DNA of 64,000 nucleotides. It comes from Candidatus Ruthenibacterium merdavium. GTDB taxonomy: Bacteria; Bacillota; Clostridia; Oscillospirales; Ruminococcaceae. Shown piece after piece: positions 45,653 to 55,368 of the stretch; position 1 is the stretch's first letter, and each line of letters begins with the position of its first letter. A program made the translations under genes and the position numbers. The stretch covers positions 51,752 through 115,751 of the forward strand of contig DWWA01000037.1 of NCBI GenBank assembly GCA_019119935.1, written 5' to 3'. Below the pieces are notes generated by a model, which had not been told where the DNA came from, did no database searches, and saw only the letters and a program-made list of their open reading frames with translations.

Positions 45653-47079
45653 ACCTGTTTGATCCTTTCGTTCCCAATTTGTCCGTGCCCTTCCAGCGGC
45701 AAGCGCACCGTCACCGTGGTGCCTTTTCCCTGTTCGCTTTGAATGTCAAAGCTTCCGCCGTGTGCGCGCACAATTTCATCCACGACAGCAAGGCCGATGC
45801 CGCTTCCGCGCACCGCGCCCTTGCCCTTATAAAATTTCATTTTCACATGTTCCAAATCTTCCGGTGCAATGCCCGGGCCTTCGTCCGTAATGTTGATATA
45901 CACACTGCGCCCGTCTTTGAGCATTTCCAAACGGATTGCGCCGCCCTTACTAGAATATTTCAGCGCGTTATCCAGCAGATTGACAAACACCTGCCGCAAA
46001 CGTCCGGGATCAGCGCTGACTGCCACCGGCTCTGCCGGCTCTTCCCAAACCAGCTCTACGCCTTCGGAGCAGGCGCGCTGCTCCACCACAAGCACTGCGT
46101 CACTCACTTCGGCGGCCAAGTCCAGCCGCTGGCATTTCAGCACAAGGCCGCTTTGCATGCGGGAAAAATCGAGCAATTCCTCCACCATCTCATACAGGCG
46201 GTCGGTTTCCCCCGCAATCACCTGCAGTCCCCGCTGATAGATCGGGTCGCTGGTATCTTTTGTATTGCGAATGGTTTCCACCCAGCCTTTAATCGAGGTC
46301 AGCGGCGTGCGCAGCTCGTGCGACACCGATGAAATAAACTCGTTTTTCATGCGCTCGGTTTTTTCCAGGTCGCCCGCCATGCGGTTGATGGCATTGGCCA
46401 GTTTGCCCACTTCGTCGTCATACTTATTATCGATGCGCACGTCTAAATTGCCGCGCGCAATGCGGGCGGCATTCGCTTCAATCACGCCGATGGGGCGCAC
46501 AATACTGCGGATAAAAAAGAGCCCCGACCAAAGCGTAAAGCCCAGCACGGCCGCCGCCACCAAAAGGCTGACGGCAATCATGGAAAACAGGGTTTTATCA
46601 ATCAGCGCCATACTGGTGACAAGCCGAATGGACAAAATTTCACCGCAGGCAAACGGCAAAAGGACGCTCATGGCCATCACGCGCTCACCGCTTGAGGTGC
46701 GGTAAACCGATTGGCCCACGCCCTCGCTGTCAAAGAGCGCCTGTACAAAATCCTCAGCGCGTGTGTCCTTATCAGCGGCAAAACCCGCCGTGGAAACAGA
46801 AATGCGCCCCTGTGTATCAATGAGCATCAGCTCAAACTTCTCTTTTTCGGAAAACTGCTCCACCATGCGGCGCAGTACAAGCTCACGCGCTTGAGGCGTG
46901 GCGGCGTCGTTGGCCGACAGCTGAGTAATCATCGTATCAATGCGCCCGCGCAGCGTGCGCGCCGCGCCTTCGTAGTAGCCGCTGATGGAAAAAAACAAAA
47001 ACATGGCCTCGGCGAATGCCAGCACCAAAATCGTAATCAACAAACTGCCGCGCACCCAGCGGCGTGTAATGCTATCCAA
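45649..47079 (-). CDS. Two-component sensor histidine kinase
   Basis: Membrane sensor kinase paired with the response regulator just upstream. Membrane segments near residues 11-33 and 165-190 flank an extracytoplasmic sensor of about 130 residues. HAMP (190-243) precedes the HisKA motif SVSHELRTPLTSIKG with His254, and the HATPase domain shows FVNLLDNALKYS, DEGPGIAPEDL and GSGIGLAVV. At 476 aa it is complete. TTG start with AAAGGAGG 7 nt upstream. Being in one operon with DUF1385 and prmC is unusual for a sensor gene. Confidence 0.92.
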   Translation of the reverse strand: MDSITRRWVRGSLLITILVLAFAEAMFLFFSISGYYEGAARTLRGRIDTMITQLSANDAATPQARELVLRRMVEQFSEKEKFELMLIDTQGRISVSTAGFAADKDTRAEDFVQALFDSEGVGQSVYRTSSGERVMAMSVLLPFACGEILSIRLVTSMALIDKTLFSMIAVSLLVAAAVLGFTLWSGLFFIRSIVRPIGVIEANAARIARGNLDVRIDNKYDDEVGKLANAINRMAGDLEKTERMKNEFISSVSHELRTPLTSIKGWVETIRNTKDTSDPIYQRGLQVIAGETDRLYEMVEELLDFSRMQSGLVLKCQRLDLAAEVSDAVLVVEQRACSEGVELVWEEPAEPVAVSADPGRLRQVFVNLLDNALKYSSKGGAIRLEMLKDGRSVYINITDEGPGIAPEDLEHVKMKFYKGKGAVRGSGIGLAVVDEIVRAHGGSFDIQSEQGKGTTVTVRLPLEGHGQIGNERIKQV

Positions 47080-47119
47080 TGCGCGGCCTCCTTTGCCCGA
47101 GTAAAATGGTTTTGCCGCT

Positions 47120-47815
47120 TTATGCGTTCCAGCGGTAGCCGTAGCCCCACACCGTTAAAATGTGCTTGGGGCTGGAGGGCTCGTCTTCCACTTTCATACG
47201 CAGGCGGCGGATGTTCACGTCAACGATTTTCACGTCACCGTAGTAATTTTCGCCCCAAACACCCTCCAAAATTTTCTCGCGCACCAGCGCAACGCCGGGG
47301 TTTGCGAAAAACAGCTCCATAATTTGAAACTCCACCTGCGTTAAGTCAATGGGAACGCCGTTTTTGTACAGTACACGGCTTTTTTCGTCCAGTACAAAGC
47401 TGCCGCTCACCACACGGCCGTCGTCTTGGCGCTCGCCCCCTGCGCGCGCCACACGGCGCACCAGTGCCTCTACGCGCGCCAAAAGCTCGCTGACGCTGAA
47501 CGGTTTTGTCATATAGTCGTCTGCGCCGATGGAAAGCCCTTTAATTTTATCTGCTTCCATCGCTTTCGCGCTCAGCATGATAATGCCGATGGCGGCATGA
47601 TCGCGCCGAATGGTTTCACACAGGGAAAACCCATTCATTCCGGGAAGCATGATATCCAAAATGGCGGCGTCAAACACCGCGCCCGATTCAAACAAGCCCA
47701 GCGCGCGCTCGGCGCTGTCCGCTTCCGCCACTTCATAGCCTGCCATGCGCAGGTTGAGCGCCAATACTTCGCGGATAGACTCTTCGTCCTCAACTACCAA
47801 TATCTTTTGCATCAT
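47120..47815 (-). CDS. OmpR-family response regulator
   Basis: Partner of the kinase that follows 40 nt later. The receiver domain has VVEDEES, phospho-acceptor Asp54 (AAILDIMLPG), MLSAKAME and TKPFSVSEL. The winged-helix domain ends with KIVDVNIRRLRMKVEDEPSSPKHILTVWGYGYRW. ATG 47815 has AAAGGAG 5 nt upstream and gives 231 aa; the ORF track start at 47851 has no site. The upstream lipoprotein gene ends 72 nt before, so all may be one transcript. Confidence 0.93.
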   Translation of the reverse strand: MMQKILVVEDEESIREVLALNLRMAGYEVAEADSAERALGLFESGAVFDAAILDIMLPGMNGFSLCETIRRDHAAIGIIMLSAKAMEADKIKGLSIGADDYMTKPFSVSELLARVEALVRRVARAGGERQDDGRVVSGSFVLDEKSRVLYKNGVPIDLTQVEFQIMELFFANPGVALVREKILEGVWGENYYGDVKIVDVNIRRLRMKVEDEPSSPKHILTVWGYGYRWNA

Positions 47816-47887
47816 CGCTTCTCCTTTGCTGTAATGTTGCTTCGGCTGCAATGCTATGGGCGCCGTTTCCCAATGAAAGAAATGTCC

Positions 47888-49162
47888 CTAGAAGAACTGC
47901 ACGCCGTTTTGAATGATACTGCGTTCCGAAGGCGTGCATCCTTCTCCAAAGAGTACCATCACCGTAATATTTCCTTTTGTGCGCAGCATTTGGTAGGCGC
48001 CGGGCGGCGCATCATGCGTTCCGATTCGCAAAACCGCCAATGTTTCTCCGCTGTCTTTGCGGCAAATGCGGAATGTCCCTTCCTCTAAGCCGTCTGCCAA
48101 AGAAATGCTGTCTTTCCAATAAAGCGGCACGCGCACATATACGCCCAGCACAGCGTCAAACATACCAAACTGTGCCACTCCCGTATCGGAAAGGCAATCG
48201 CGCCACTCCACCGCATAGTACCGCTGTGAGGTGGTTTTGGTGGAAAGGCTCTGCGTCAGACAGGGCACATACAGCGTGCCGCGCTGCCATAAGTCGCGCA
48301 CGGTCAGCGTGCTGTAAGTGCGCGACGATGCATCTACCACCTGCCCCGACGCTCCGCGCGGCCAAAGCACCAGCTCACCGCCGTCGGCGCAAAGAACCTG
48401 ATTCGCCGCGCCTCCGGCGCTCAGCTCAGCGCTCACCACAATGCCGCGCCGCCGGCCCGACTTCGTGGCCTCCAGCGCGGTGCAGCGCGTCAAACGCTCG
48501 TCTAAAGAAATGCTTTGCCGCAGCGTTACCGCACCCGCGCCCGCTTCGTATACCTGCAAGCTGAGTGCGCCGGGCTGTGTCGCAGGCGGAACCAGCAAAA
48601 GCTGCTGAAAACCTGTGTCAAATAAATCATAGGCGGTATATGCGTCGTAAGCCTGTGTCGTCATCACATGCAGCTGCCCGTCCACATAACCGTACGCCAC
48701 CAGGTATTTTTCCGTCATGTTGGCGTTGGCGTAGCCGATGACAAGCTGCTTTCCTTCCTGTGAGAGCGTCACTACTTCCACCTGCGCCACTTCAGCGCCA
48801 AGGCCGGGCAGATCATACGCCACGTTCCAATCCTCTCCGGTTTGTTCGAGCACGGCAACATTCACCGTTTTTGCCCCCGCCTCGGTTGCATATAAAACAA
48901 CTGCCTCCTGTGCGCCGTCGCCGTCCAAATCTTCAAACAGAAGCGGCGCCATTTCATCGCCGCCGCGGGGATACTTCAGCTGCAAGGTTTCGCCGAGATA
49001 TTGGTTCAAGGCCGTCTGAACGGCGTTCTGCGTACTGCTCAGCTGCGGCGCGCGCAGCAGTTCCTCGACGTTCTGCCCCGTCAGGGAAACGCCGCCGCAG
49101 GCGGTCAAAAGGAACAGACATGCAATGCACAGCACCCAAATAGCCTGTCTTTTTTTGATGAT
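47888..49162 (-). CDS. Lipoprotein with apparent ATC start codon
   Basis: Secreted lipoprotein of about 424 aa, function unknown. A signal peptide IIKKRQAIWVLCIACLFLLTAC ends in a clear lipobox. FEDLDGDGAQEAVVLY is a calcium-binding-like FG-GAP/dockerin-type motif, and the rest is beta-rich, as in VCBS-like repeats. AGGAGG sits exactly 6 nt before ATC 49162, with no ATG, GTG or TTG in reach; the only upstream in-frame start is TTG 49225, without a site and giving an implausible N-terminus. Another possibility is a one-base error in the A7 run that would join an upstream frame from ATG 49274. Genes downstream suggest it works with the two-component system. Confidence 0.75.
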   Translation of the reverse strand: MIKKRQAIWVLCIACLFLLTACGGVSLTGQNVEELLRAPQLSSTQNAVQTALNQYLGETLQLKYPRGGDEMAPLLFEDLDGDGAQEAVVLYATEAGAKTVNVAVLEQTGEDWNVAYDLPGLGAEVAQVEVVTLSQEGKQLVIGYANANMTEKYLVAYGYVDGQLHVMTTQAYDAYTAYDLFDTGFQQLLLVPPATQPGALSLQVYEAGAGAVTLRQSISLDERLTRCTALEATKSGRRRGIVVSAELSAGGAANQVLCADGGELVLWPRGASGQVVDASSRTYSTLTVRDLWQRGTLYVPCLTQSLSTKTTSQRYYAVEWRDCLSDTGVAQFGMFDAVLGVYVRVPLYWKDSISLADGLEEGTFRICRKDSGETLAVLRIGTHDAPPGAYQMLRTKGNITVMVLFGEGCTPSERSIIQNGVQFF

Positions 49163-49351
49163 AACCGCCCTCCTGTCCGCGACGCATCTGTGGAATTTTT
49201 TCGCTCCGTTCGGCCTGTTTTTCAAAACGAAGCATTCTTTTGTTTTTTTCGTCCGGTGTTTTTAAAAGCGCCATCAGACGCCTGAAGTCACTTCGGTGGG
49301 AGCTCTCGCGCGTTTTTGGCTGAAAGCTGCGCGGTAAGACGCCACGCGGCT

Positions 49352-49380
49352 ATTATACCACGAAGCTGTGCTTTGTACAA
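49352..49380 (-). promoter_or_regulatory. Promoter of lipoprotein-two-component operon
   Basis: TTGTAC and TATAAT (with upstream TGG) are separated by 17 nt on the minus strand; leader of about 180 nt. Confidence 0.7.
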
Positions 49381-49394
49381 GGGAAAGGCCCCGC

Positions 49395-50015
49395 TCACAT
49401 CGTGTCGCTTTTTGCTTCTTGCCTGCAGGTTGTGCTGATGTGCTGCATCACATCTTTGGCCCCTTTTGAAAGAAAGTGCTCCATCATTTGCGCCATCTCC
49501 TCGGCCGAGAACGGCGTGTCTTGTTCGAGCCAAAGTGTCAGCATTCCGATGCACCCTGCCGATACAAATGCAAACGCATACTCATAGCGAACATCGTCGC
49601 CGCCGTACAGCGCGCGCCACTGGCTCAGCGCACGCTTTTGCACCACGCTTTTGACGCGCTCGACGAGCGCCGTGTGCTCTCCGCGGCATAAAAACAGACG
49701 GCACGCCGCGGCGTTTTCTTCAAAATAACGGCACACCTCGCGCAAAACCGGCTTTTGCTCGTCCTCATACAGCGCTTCCATGGGCGCACGCTCCAGCACG
49801 GCGGAAAACCCTTCCTCCAGCCCGCGTTCCACCTCCTGCATCAGCTCAAACACATCTTGATAATGCAGATAAAACGTGCCGCGGTTCAAACCTGAACGCT
49901 CGCACATCTCCTTCACTGTGATATGCTCTAAGCGTTTTTCCTGCATCAGGGAAATGAGCGCGTTGTGAAACTTCTTTTTGCTTTTCTTCACCCGCGCATC
50001 CATCTTTTTAGCCAT
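49395..50015 (-). CDS. TetR/AcrR-family regulator
   Basis: Ligand-responsive repressor of 206 aa. The N-terminal helix-turn-helix is clear: KKFHNALISLMQEKRLEHITVKEMCERSGLNRGTFYLHYQDVFEL. The all-helical C-terminal domain (70-200) is variable and gives no ligand hint. It is encoded divergently from an ABC exporter, which is the usual target of such repressors. AAAGGAG lies 7 nt before the ATG. The C-terminal YcxA-like pattern (DUF-type TetR_C in Firmicutes) is possible but not certain. Confidence 0.9.
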   Translation of the reverse strand: MAKKMDARVKKSKKKFHNALISLMQEKRLEHITVKEMCERSGLNRGTFYLHYQDVFELMQEVERGLEEGFSAVLERAPMEALYEDEQKPVLREVCRYFEENAAACRLFLCRGEHTALVERVKSVVQKRALSQWRALYGGDDVRYEYAFAFVSAGCIGMLTLWLEQDTPFSAEEMAQMMEHFLSKGAKDVMQHISTTCRQEAKSDTM

Positions 50016-50107
50016 GGCCTTCTCCTTTTACAAAAATTTCACATATTGTTAATCGACATCTTTTTCTCCATTTGTTCATTTTTCAGTAAAATCGGTATTT
50101 GCCCCGA

Positions 50108-50136
50108 TTGTCGTTTTCTGCGCTTTCCATTATAAT
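50108..50136 (+). promoter_or_regulatory. Promoter of the ABC exporter
   Basis: TTGTCG and TATAAT are separated by 17 nt. Downstream, AATAAT-N13-ATTATT (about 50152-50176) is a weak candidate TetR operator. Confidence 0.65.
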
Positions 50137-50224
50137 AGAGAAAACAACAAAAATAATCAACACTACGTTTATTATTATCATTTACAGCAAGCAGATTTTT
50201 GCTGTATGTTGGAGGATTTTACCC

Positions 50225-50932
50225 ATGGCACAGTCTTTTGTCACGTTTGAAAACGTTTGTAAATATTATCAAAACGGCGGGGTGCGCATCGCCGCGGCCG
50301 ATCATGTTTCCTTTACCATTGAGCAAGGGGAGTTTTGTATTATTGTAGGCCCGTCCGGCGCGGGCAAAACCACTGTGCTCAACATGCTCGGCGGCATGGA
50401 TATGTGCGACGAAGGAAAGATTTTTTTAGACGGCAATGAAGTAAGCGCTTACAACGACCGCCAGCTCACGCAGTATCGCCGCTACGACGTGGGGTTTGTG
50501 TTTCAGTTTTACAATTTGGTGCAAAACCTCACCGCGCTCGAAAACGTAGAGCTCGCCTCTGAAATCTGCCGCGACCCGCTCGACGCCGCCACGGTTTTGC
50601 GCGAGGTGGGGCTGGAGCACCGCTTAAACAATTTTCCCGCCCAGCTTTCCGGCGGTGAACAGCAGCGCGTTTCTATCGCCCGCGCACTGGCAAAAAACCC
50701 GAAAATCCTGCTGTGCGACGAGCCGACAGGCGCACTCGACTACGTCACGGGAAAGCAAGTGCTCAAGCTCTTGCAGGACACCTGCCGCCGCACCGGAAAA
50801 ACGGTCATCGTCATTACGCATAACACGGCTCTCACCGCCATGGCAGACCGCGTGATTCACATTAAAAGCGGCACGGTGCAGTCGGTGGAAACAAACGCCT
50901 GCCCCACACCGGTGGAAAGGATTGAATGGTAA
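50225..50932 (+). CDS. ABC transporter ATP-binding protein (MacB/LolD type)
   Basis: ATPase of an FtsX-type exporter or mechanotransmitting ABC system. Walker [11 protein letters not shown]-loop [10 protein letters not shown], signature [15 protein letters not shown] and Walker [13 protein letters not shown] with the H-loop VITHNT are all intact. About 235 aa from ATG 50225, which has GGAGG 9 nt upstream; the extra 42 residues in the ORF track are leader. The permease follows immediately after the stop. Confidence 0.95.
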   Translation: MAQSFVTFENVCKYYQNGGVRIAAADHVSFTIEQGEFCIIVGPSGAGKTTVLNMLGGMDMCDEGKIFLDGNEVSAYNDRQLTQYRRYDVGFVFQFYNLVQNLTALENVELASEICRDPLDAATVLREVGLEHRLNNFPAQLSGGEQQRVSIARALAKNPKILLCDEPTGALDYVTGKQVLKLLQDTCRRTGKTVIVITHNTALTAMADRVIHIKSGTVQSVETNACPTPVERIEW

Positions 50933-53900
50933 GTGAAAAGAACGTATCGAAAAAATGTTCTGCGCACCGTAAAAAGCTCCATCAGCCGCTTTGGCGCGAT
51001 TGTGGCAATCGTTGCACTCGGAAGCGGATTTTTCGCCGGACTGTTAACCACAACGCCCGATATGCGCTACTCTGCCGATTTATTTTTTGACGAAGGACGG
51101 CTGTTTGATATCCGTGTTGTGGGCACACTCGCTTTGACGCAGGACGATGCCGACGCAATCCGCGCCGTGGAGGGCGTAGAAGAGATGATGCCCGCTTACA
51201 GCGCCGACGCCGTAGTCAACACTTCGGGAGGCGACACGCTGGTTACGCGCTTTCACAGCCTGCCGATGGATCAAATTGAGGCAAAGGAGCCTGTGGGCTA
51301 TCTCAATCGGCTGGAAGTTGTGGAAGGGCGCCTGCCCGTGCGCGATAACGAATGTGTTGTTGTGCTGAACAACGAGCTGACCGGCGCGCCCGTTTCCGTG
51401 GGCGAAACACTCACCATCGCTCCCGACAGCCCGAACACACAAACCAATTTTTCGCGCACGGAATATCTTGTCACCGGCGTTGTCACCTCGCCTTCCTACT
51501 TTTCCATTGAGCAGGAAAGCTCTTCTGTGGGCAACGGAAGCATCGCCATGATTTTGTACACGGGCGAGCAAAATTTCGCTTTAGAAGCGTATACCGATAT
51601 TTATCTCACCGTTGACGGTGCCGCGGCGGAAAACAGCTTGCAGGACTCTTACGAAACGCTGGTGGATGAAACGGTTGCCCGAATGGAAGCCATTGCAGGC
51701 GAGCGCTGTGAAATCCGTTACAACGAGGTGTACACGCAGACGCGCGAAGAGCTGGACAAAGCGCGCAAAGAGTACGAAGATGCAAAAGAACAGGCCGAAG
51801 CCGAGTTTTCCGCAGCGGAGCAAAAATTGGCTGACGGCCGAGAGGAAATTGAAGACAACGAGGCGCTTCTCAACAGCGCAAAAACTCAAATTGAGCAGGG
51901 CGAAGCACAGCTGAAACAATCACAGGCGACCTTGAGCAGCGAACTCACGCAGAAAACCGCCGACCTCAGCGCCGGCAAAGCGCAGCTTGTGCAGGCCAAA
52001 GCGCAGTATGAGCAAAACGCGGCGCTGGTGGCCGAGCAAGAAGCCCAGCTCAACGAGGCCAAGCAGCAGCTGGCACAGGCACAGAGCCTTGTATCTACGC
52101 TGGAGCCTATGCTGGCGAATGCCCAAAGCGCCGTTACTGCCGCCCAAGCGCAGATTCCCGCGCTGGAGCAGCAGGCCGCGGCATTGAAAACTGTCTCGGA
52201 CACAGCACAGGCAGAGTATGACAGCGCACTGGCCGCCTCTCCCATTCAGCAGCTGGAGCGCACCTATCAAGAGGCACAGGCCGCTGTTGACACCGCGCGC
52301 GGCGACCTGACCGAAGAAGAATGGGCCGCACAAGACCCGGTTGGCTCTGCACCGCTTTTGGCGGCGCGCGACAGCGCAAAGCAAGCCTATGAAGCAGAAC
52401 AGCAGCGTTTGGCGGCGCTGCAAACAGCGGCCGCTACCGCCAAAGCACAGGCTGACGCGGCAAACGGCACTTTGGCAGCGGCACAGCAAGGTTTGGCGGC
52501 GGCACAGCAAACGGTGAACGACACGCAGGCGCAGCTGGACAGCGCCAAACAGCAAATTGCAGAAAACACCCCAAAAATTGAGCAGGGCGAACAGCAGATT
52601 GCGCTTGCAAAATCCCAGCTCGCCGACGCACAGGCACAAATTACCGCCGCCGAGGCACAGCTGGCCGCGGGAGAAACCTCACTGAACCTTGCGCCGGATC
52701 TGGCGCGGCTGCAAATGGAACTTGCACAGGCACAGCTGGAAAATTCCAAGGAAGAAGTGGCCGATGGCGAACAGCAGCTGACGCAGGCAAAAGAGGAGCT
52801 GGCCAAGGGCGAAAGCGAATACGCCTCTCAAAAGGCAGACGCACAGGCGCAGCTGGACGACGCATTGAAACAGATTGAGGACGGCGAGCGCGCCCTCGCA
52901 GAGCTTGAAGTACCGGAATGGTATGTGCTCACCCGTATGGCGAATACCAGCTTTGTATCTTTCTCCTCCAATGTCGAAAAGGTAGAAGCCATCGCGGCCG
53001 TATTCCCGATTTTCTTCTTTCTTGTTGCCGCGCTTGTTTCTCTCACTACCATGACGCGCATGGTCGAGGAGGAGCGCACGCAGATCGGCACCATGAAAGC
53101 GCTCGGATACAGCAGTTTTGATATTATGAAAAAGTATTTGCTGTACGCCGTTGCCGCGACGGGGTCAGGCTGCATCATCGGTATTTCCATCGGCCTGTTC
53201 CTTTTCCCGACGGTCATCTGGAATGCCTATACCATGATGTACCTTTTGCCGCCGCTGCATTACCTGTTCGACGCGCCCGTCGCTCTCACGGCCTGCGGGC
53301 TTGCCTTGGTGTCCACGCTGGCGGCAACGCTGAACGCGTCCGTTGCCACCCTTCGGGAGAATGCCGGGGCGCTGCTGCTTCCGAAAGCGCCGCGCGCAGG
53401 CAAACGTATTTTGCTGGAACGCATTTCACCGATTTGGAACCGCATGAAATTTACCCACAAAGTGACGGCGCGCAATTTGTTCCGATATAAAAAGCGCTTT
53501 TTCATGACCGTCATCGGCATTGCAGGCTGTACCGCCCTGCTTGTCACAGGCTTCGGCCTGCACGACTCCATCAGTGATATCGTTTATCAGCAGTTCGGCT
53601 CTATTTTTACCTACGACCTCACGGCAGCGCTCAAAGACCCTGACAAGGGCATCGAGGATGACCTTTCTTCCGTGTTGAGCAACGGCGAACTCGTCGAAAG
53701 TTATTTGCTTGTGCATCAGGAAAACAGTGAAAACGACTTAGACGGCGAAACATTTTCGACAACCCTCTTCGTTCCGGAAAACAGCGCATTATTTGATACC
53801 TTTGTCACACTGAAAGACCGCTTGTCGCAAAGCTCGGTGCCGTTCAGCGAAAGCGGGGTTGTCATCACGGAAAAAATGAGCGAACGGATGAATGCGAAGA

Positions 53901-54586
53901 TCGGCGACACCATTACACTTTCCAACAGCAACGGAGAACAAGCGGATTTCCGTGTAGACGGCGTGGCCGAAAACTATGTGCAGAACTATGTGTATCTCTC
54001 GGAAGAAACGTACCGCAATGCATTTGGCAATGCGCCCTCGTTTGACACCATTTTACTGCGGGCGGCAGACAGCACCGAGGAAGGGCATGACAAATTGAGC
54101 GAAGCACTGCTCAGCGCAGGCGGAATTTCCGGTGTCAGCTTCATCAGCGATTTGAAGGCAAGCTTTGAAAATATGCTCGAAAAAATCAATATCATCGTTG
54201 TGGTTTTGATTGTTTCAGCAGGCACTTTGGCTTTTGTGGTGCTTTATAATCTCACCAACATCAATATTACCGAGCGCACAAAAGAAATCGCAACCATCAA
54301 AGTGCTGGGCTTTTTCGACCGCGAAGTTTCCGCGTATGTGTACCGAGAATCGGCGGCGCTTACTGTCATCGGCACGTTTTTCGGGCTGATTTTCGGCATC
54401 TTCCTTCACATGTTTGTGGTTCAAAGCGTGGAAGTTGACGCCGTTATGTTCGGGCGCACCATTAAGGCGCTCAGCTACGTGTTCAGCGCGGCACTGACGA
54501 TTATTTTCAGCGTTTTGGTCAACTTGGTCATGCACCGCAAGCTGCGGCGCATCAACATGGTGGAAAGCATGAAAGCCCCGGAATAA
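50933..54586 (+). CDS. Very large FtsX-type ABC permease with coiled-coil insert
   Basis: A 1217-aa permease. One membrane segment (residues 17-38) and a MacB-like extracytoplasmic domain (to about 265) lead into a huge Ala/Gln/Glu-rich coiled coil (about 270-660: QAEAEFSAAEQKLADGREE, AQLNEAKQQLAQAQ, TAAEAQLAAGE). The first FtsX core (about 690-810) has three membrane segments; another segment near 850 starts the second half, with an extracytoplasmic domain and a second FtsX core (about 1080-1210). GTG start right after the ATPase stop. Such two-FtsX permeases are mostly uncharacterised; the coiled coil could reach through the wall. The TetR gene suggests induction by a compound. Confidence 0.9.
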   Translation: MKRTYRKNVLRTVKSSISRFGAIVAIVALGSGFFAGLLTTTPDMRYSADLFFDEGRLFDIRVVGTLALTQDDADAIRAVEGVEEMMPAYSADAVVNTSGGDTLVTRFHSLPMDQIEAKEPVGYLNRLEVVEGRLPVRDNECVVVLNNELTGAPVSVGETLTIAPDSPNTQTNFSRTEYLVTGVVTSPSYFSIEQESSSVGNGSIAMILYTGEQNFALEAYTDIYLTVDGAAAENSLQDSYETLVDETVARMEAIAGERCEIRYNEVYTQTREELDKARKEYEDAKEQAEAEFSAAEQKLADGREEIEDNEALLNSAKTQIEQGEAQLKQSQATLSSELTQKTADLSAGKAQLVQAKAQYEQNAALVAEQEAQLNEAKQQLAQAQSLVSTLEPMLANAQSAVTAAQAQIPALEQQAAALKTVSDTAQAEYDSALAASPIQQLERTYQEAQAAVDTARGDLTEEEWAAQDPVGSAPLLAARDSAKQAYEAEQQRLAALQTAAATAKAQADAANGTLAAAQQGLAAAQQTVNDTQAQLDSAKQQIAENTPKIEQGEQQIALAKSQLADAQAQITAAEAQLAAGETSLNLAPDLARLQMELAQAQLENSKEEVADGEQQLTQAKEELAKGESEYASQKADAQAQLDDALKQIEDGERALAELEVPEWYVLTRMANTSFVSFSSNVEKVEAIAAVFPIFFFLVAALVSLTTMTRMVEEERTQIGTMKALGYSSFDIMKKYLLYAVAATGSGCIIGISIGLFLFPTVIWNAYTMMYLLPPLHYLFDAPVALTACGLALVSTLAATLNASVATLRENAGALLLPKAPRAGKRILLERISPIWNRMKFTHKVTARNLFRYKKRFFMTVIGIAGCTALLVTGFGLHDSISDIVYQQFGSIFTYDLTAALKDPDKGIEDDLSSVLSNGELVESYLLVHQENSENDLDGETFSTTLFVPENSALFDTFVTLKDRLSQSSVPFSESGVVITEKMSERMNAKIGDTITLSNSNGEQADFRVDGVAENYVQNYVYLSEETYRNAFGNAPSFDTILLRAADSTEEGHDKLSEALLSAGGISGVSFISDLKASFENMLEKINIIVVVLIVSAGTLAFVVLYNLTNINITERTKEIATIKVLGFFDREVSAYVYRESAALTVIGTFFGLIFGIFLHMFVVQSVEVDAVMFGRTIKALSYVFSAALTIIFSVLVNLVMHRKLRRINMVESMKAPE

Positions 54587-54662
54587 AAACAAAATTTTAC
54601 AAAACCCTAGTATCTGCAAGCCACCTCACCTGCACTGATAAACAAAAGCTTTCACACAAATC

Positions 54663-54712
54663 AACCCCGGAACCTTCACGGCACACACTCTGCCAAAGTT
54701 CCGGGGTTTTTG
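54663..54712 (+). terminator. Terminator of the ABC exporter
   Basis: AACCCCGGAAC pairs with GTTCCGGGGTT across a 24-nt loop, followed by TTT. Confidence 0.85.
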
Positions 54713-54839
54713 CTTGCGCATTCGCTTTCTTTTCGCATTCCTGTGTGCCGCCTTCTCCGATACCGACTGGAACCGCTCCGCTTTTCGGTTCACACCTTCT
54801 TCATTCACTCATGTCCCGTATCGAAAGAGGACTGCACAC

Positions 54840-54874
54840 AAAAGCGCCGCAGGGAAATTCCCTGCGGCGCTTTT
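54840..54874 (-). terminator. Terminator of the YjfB-like gene
   Basis: AAAAGCGCCGCAGGGAA pairs with its perfect 17-nt complement. T-runs exist on both strands; it lies 15 nt after the small minus gene. The 54713-54839 stretch shows nothing else. Confidence 0.88.
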
Positions 54875-54889
54875 GCCGGTTCAAGCAAA

Positions 54890-55069
54890 TTAGATGTAAA
54901 CATCCAGCTTATGGCCAAAAGATGCAGCCTGACGCGGCAGCATCTCCAGCAGCTGCTGAGATTGGGCCTCCTGCGTTTCCATTGTCTTTTTCAGCAAGGA
55001 AACAGAAGTCTGCTGCAATACATCAGCCTGTGCCATTGTCATGCTTGCGCTTGCAACGCTCATATCCAT
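54890..55069 (-). CDS. YjfB-family putative motility protein
   Basis: A 59-aa helical protein, MDMSVASASMTMAQADVLQQ..., with LLKKTMETQEAQSQQLLEML typical of the small YjfB family annotated as putative motility proteins in Firmicutes. ATG 55069 has AAAGGAG 7 nt upstream; ATG 55075 is too close. The neighbouring chemotaxis genes agree with a motility link. The molecular role is unknown. I could not find a convincing sigma-28 promoter upstream. Confidence 0.75.
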   Translation of the reverse strand: MDMSVASASMTMAQADVLQQTSVSLLKKTMETQEAQSQQLLEMLPRQAASFGHKLDVYI

Positions 55070-55368
55070 AGCCATTCTCCTTTCTTGTTAGGAGCTTTCT
55101 GAAACGTCGAAATTTTCATCTTTTCTTCAAGAAGCGGTATCTGCCGCGTGAAAAGCGCCGAGAATCCGCAAAAGGTTCCTGCACTTTTGCCTTGCAGCCC
55201 CGCTCTTTCTGTAAAAACTGCACATTTTTTATTTTCAGAAATGCCCTAATCTTTTGCTTGATTTTTGAAAAGCGCCGCATACACAATTGTGACACCGCGC
55301 ATTTTCCAAGGGTTTACCACTTTTTTCACAGCCGTTTTTAACGCCCTCAGCCTTTTTATAAAAGAAGA
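55070..55368. other. Intergenic region without recognisable gene
   Basis: About 300 nt, AT-rich, between cheB and the YjfB gene. No ORF with a ribosome binding site, no clear terminator for the che operon and no clear promoter are seen. Confidence 0.5.

Noticed and set aside
48954-49274. 106-aa minus ORF overlapping the lipoprotein start
   Set aside because: Only its first 45 codons look protein-like; it has no ribosome binding site and then runs out of frame through the lipoprotein gene. Kept only as an alternative explanation for the missing ATG.
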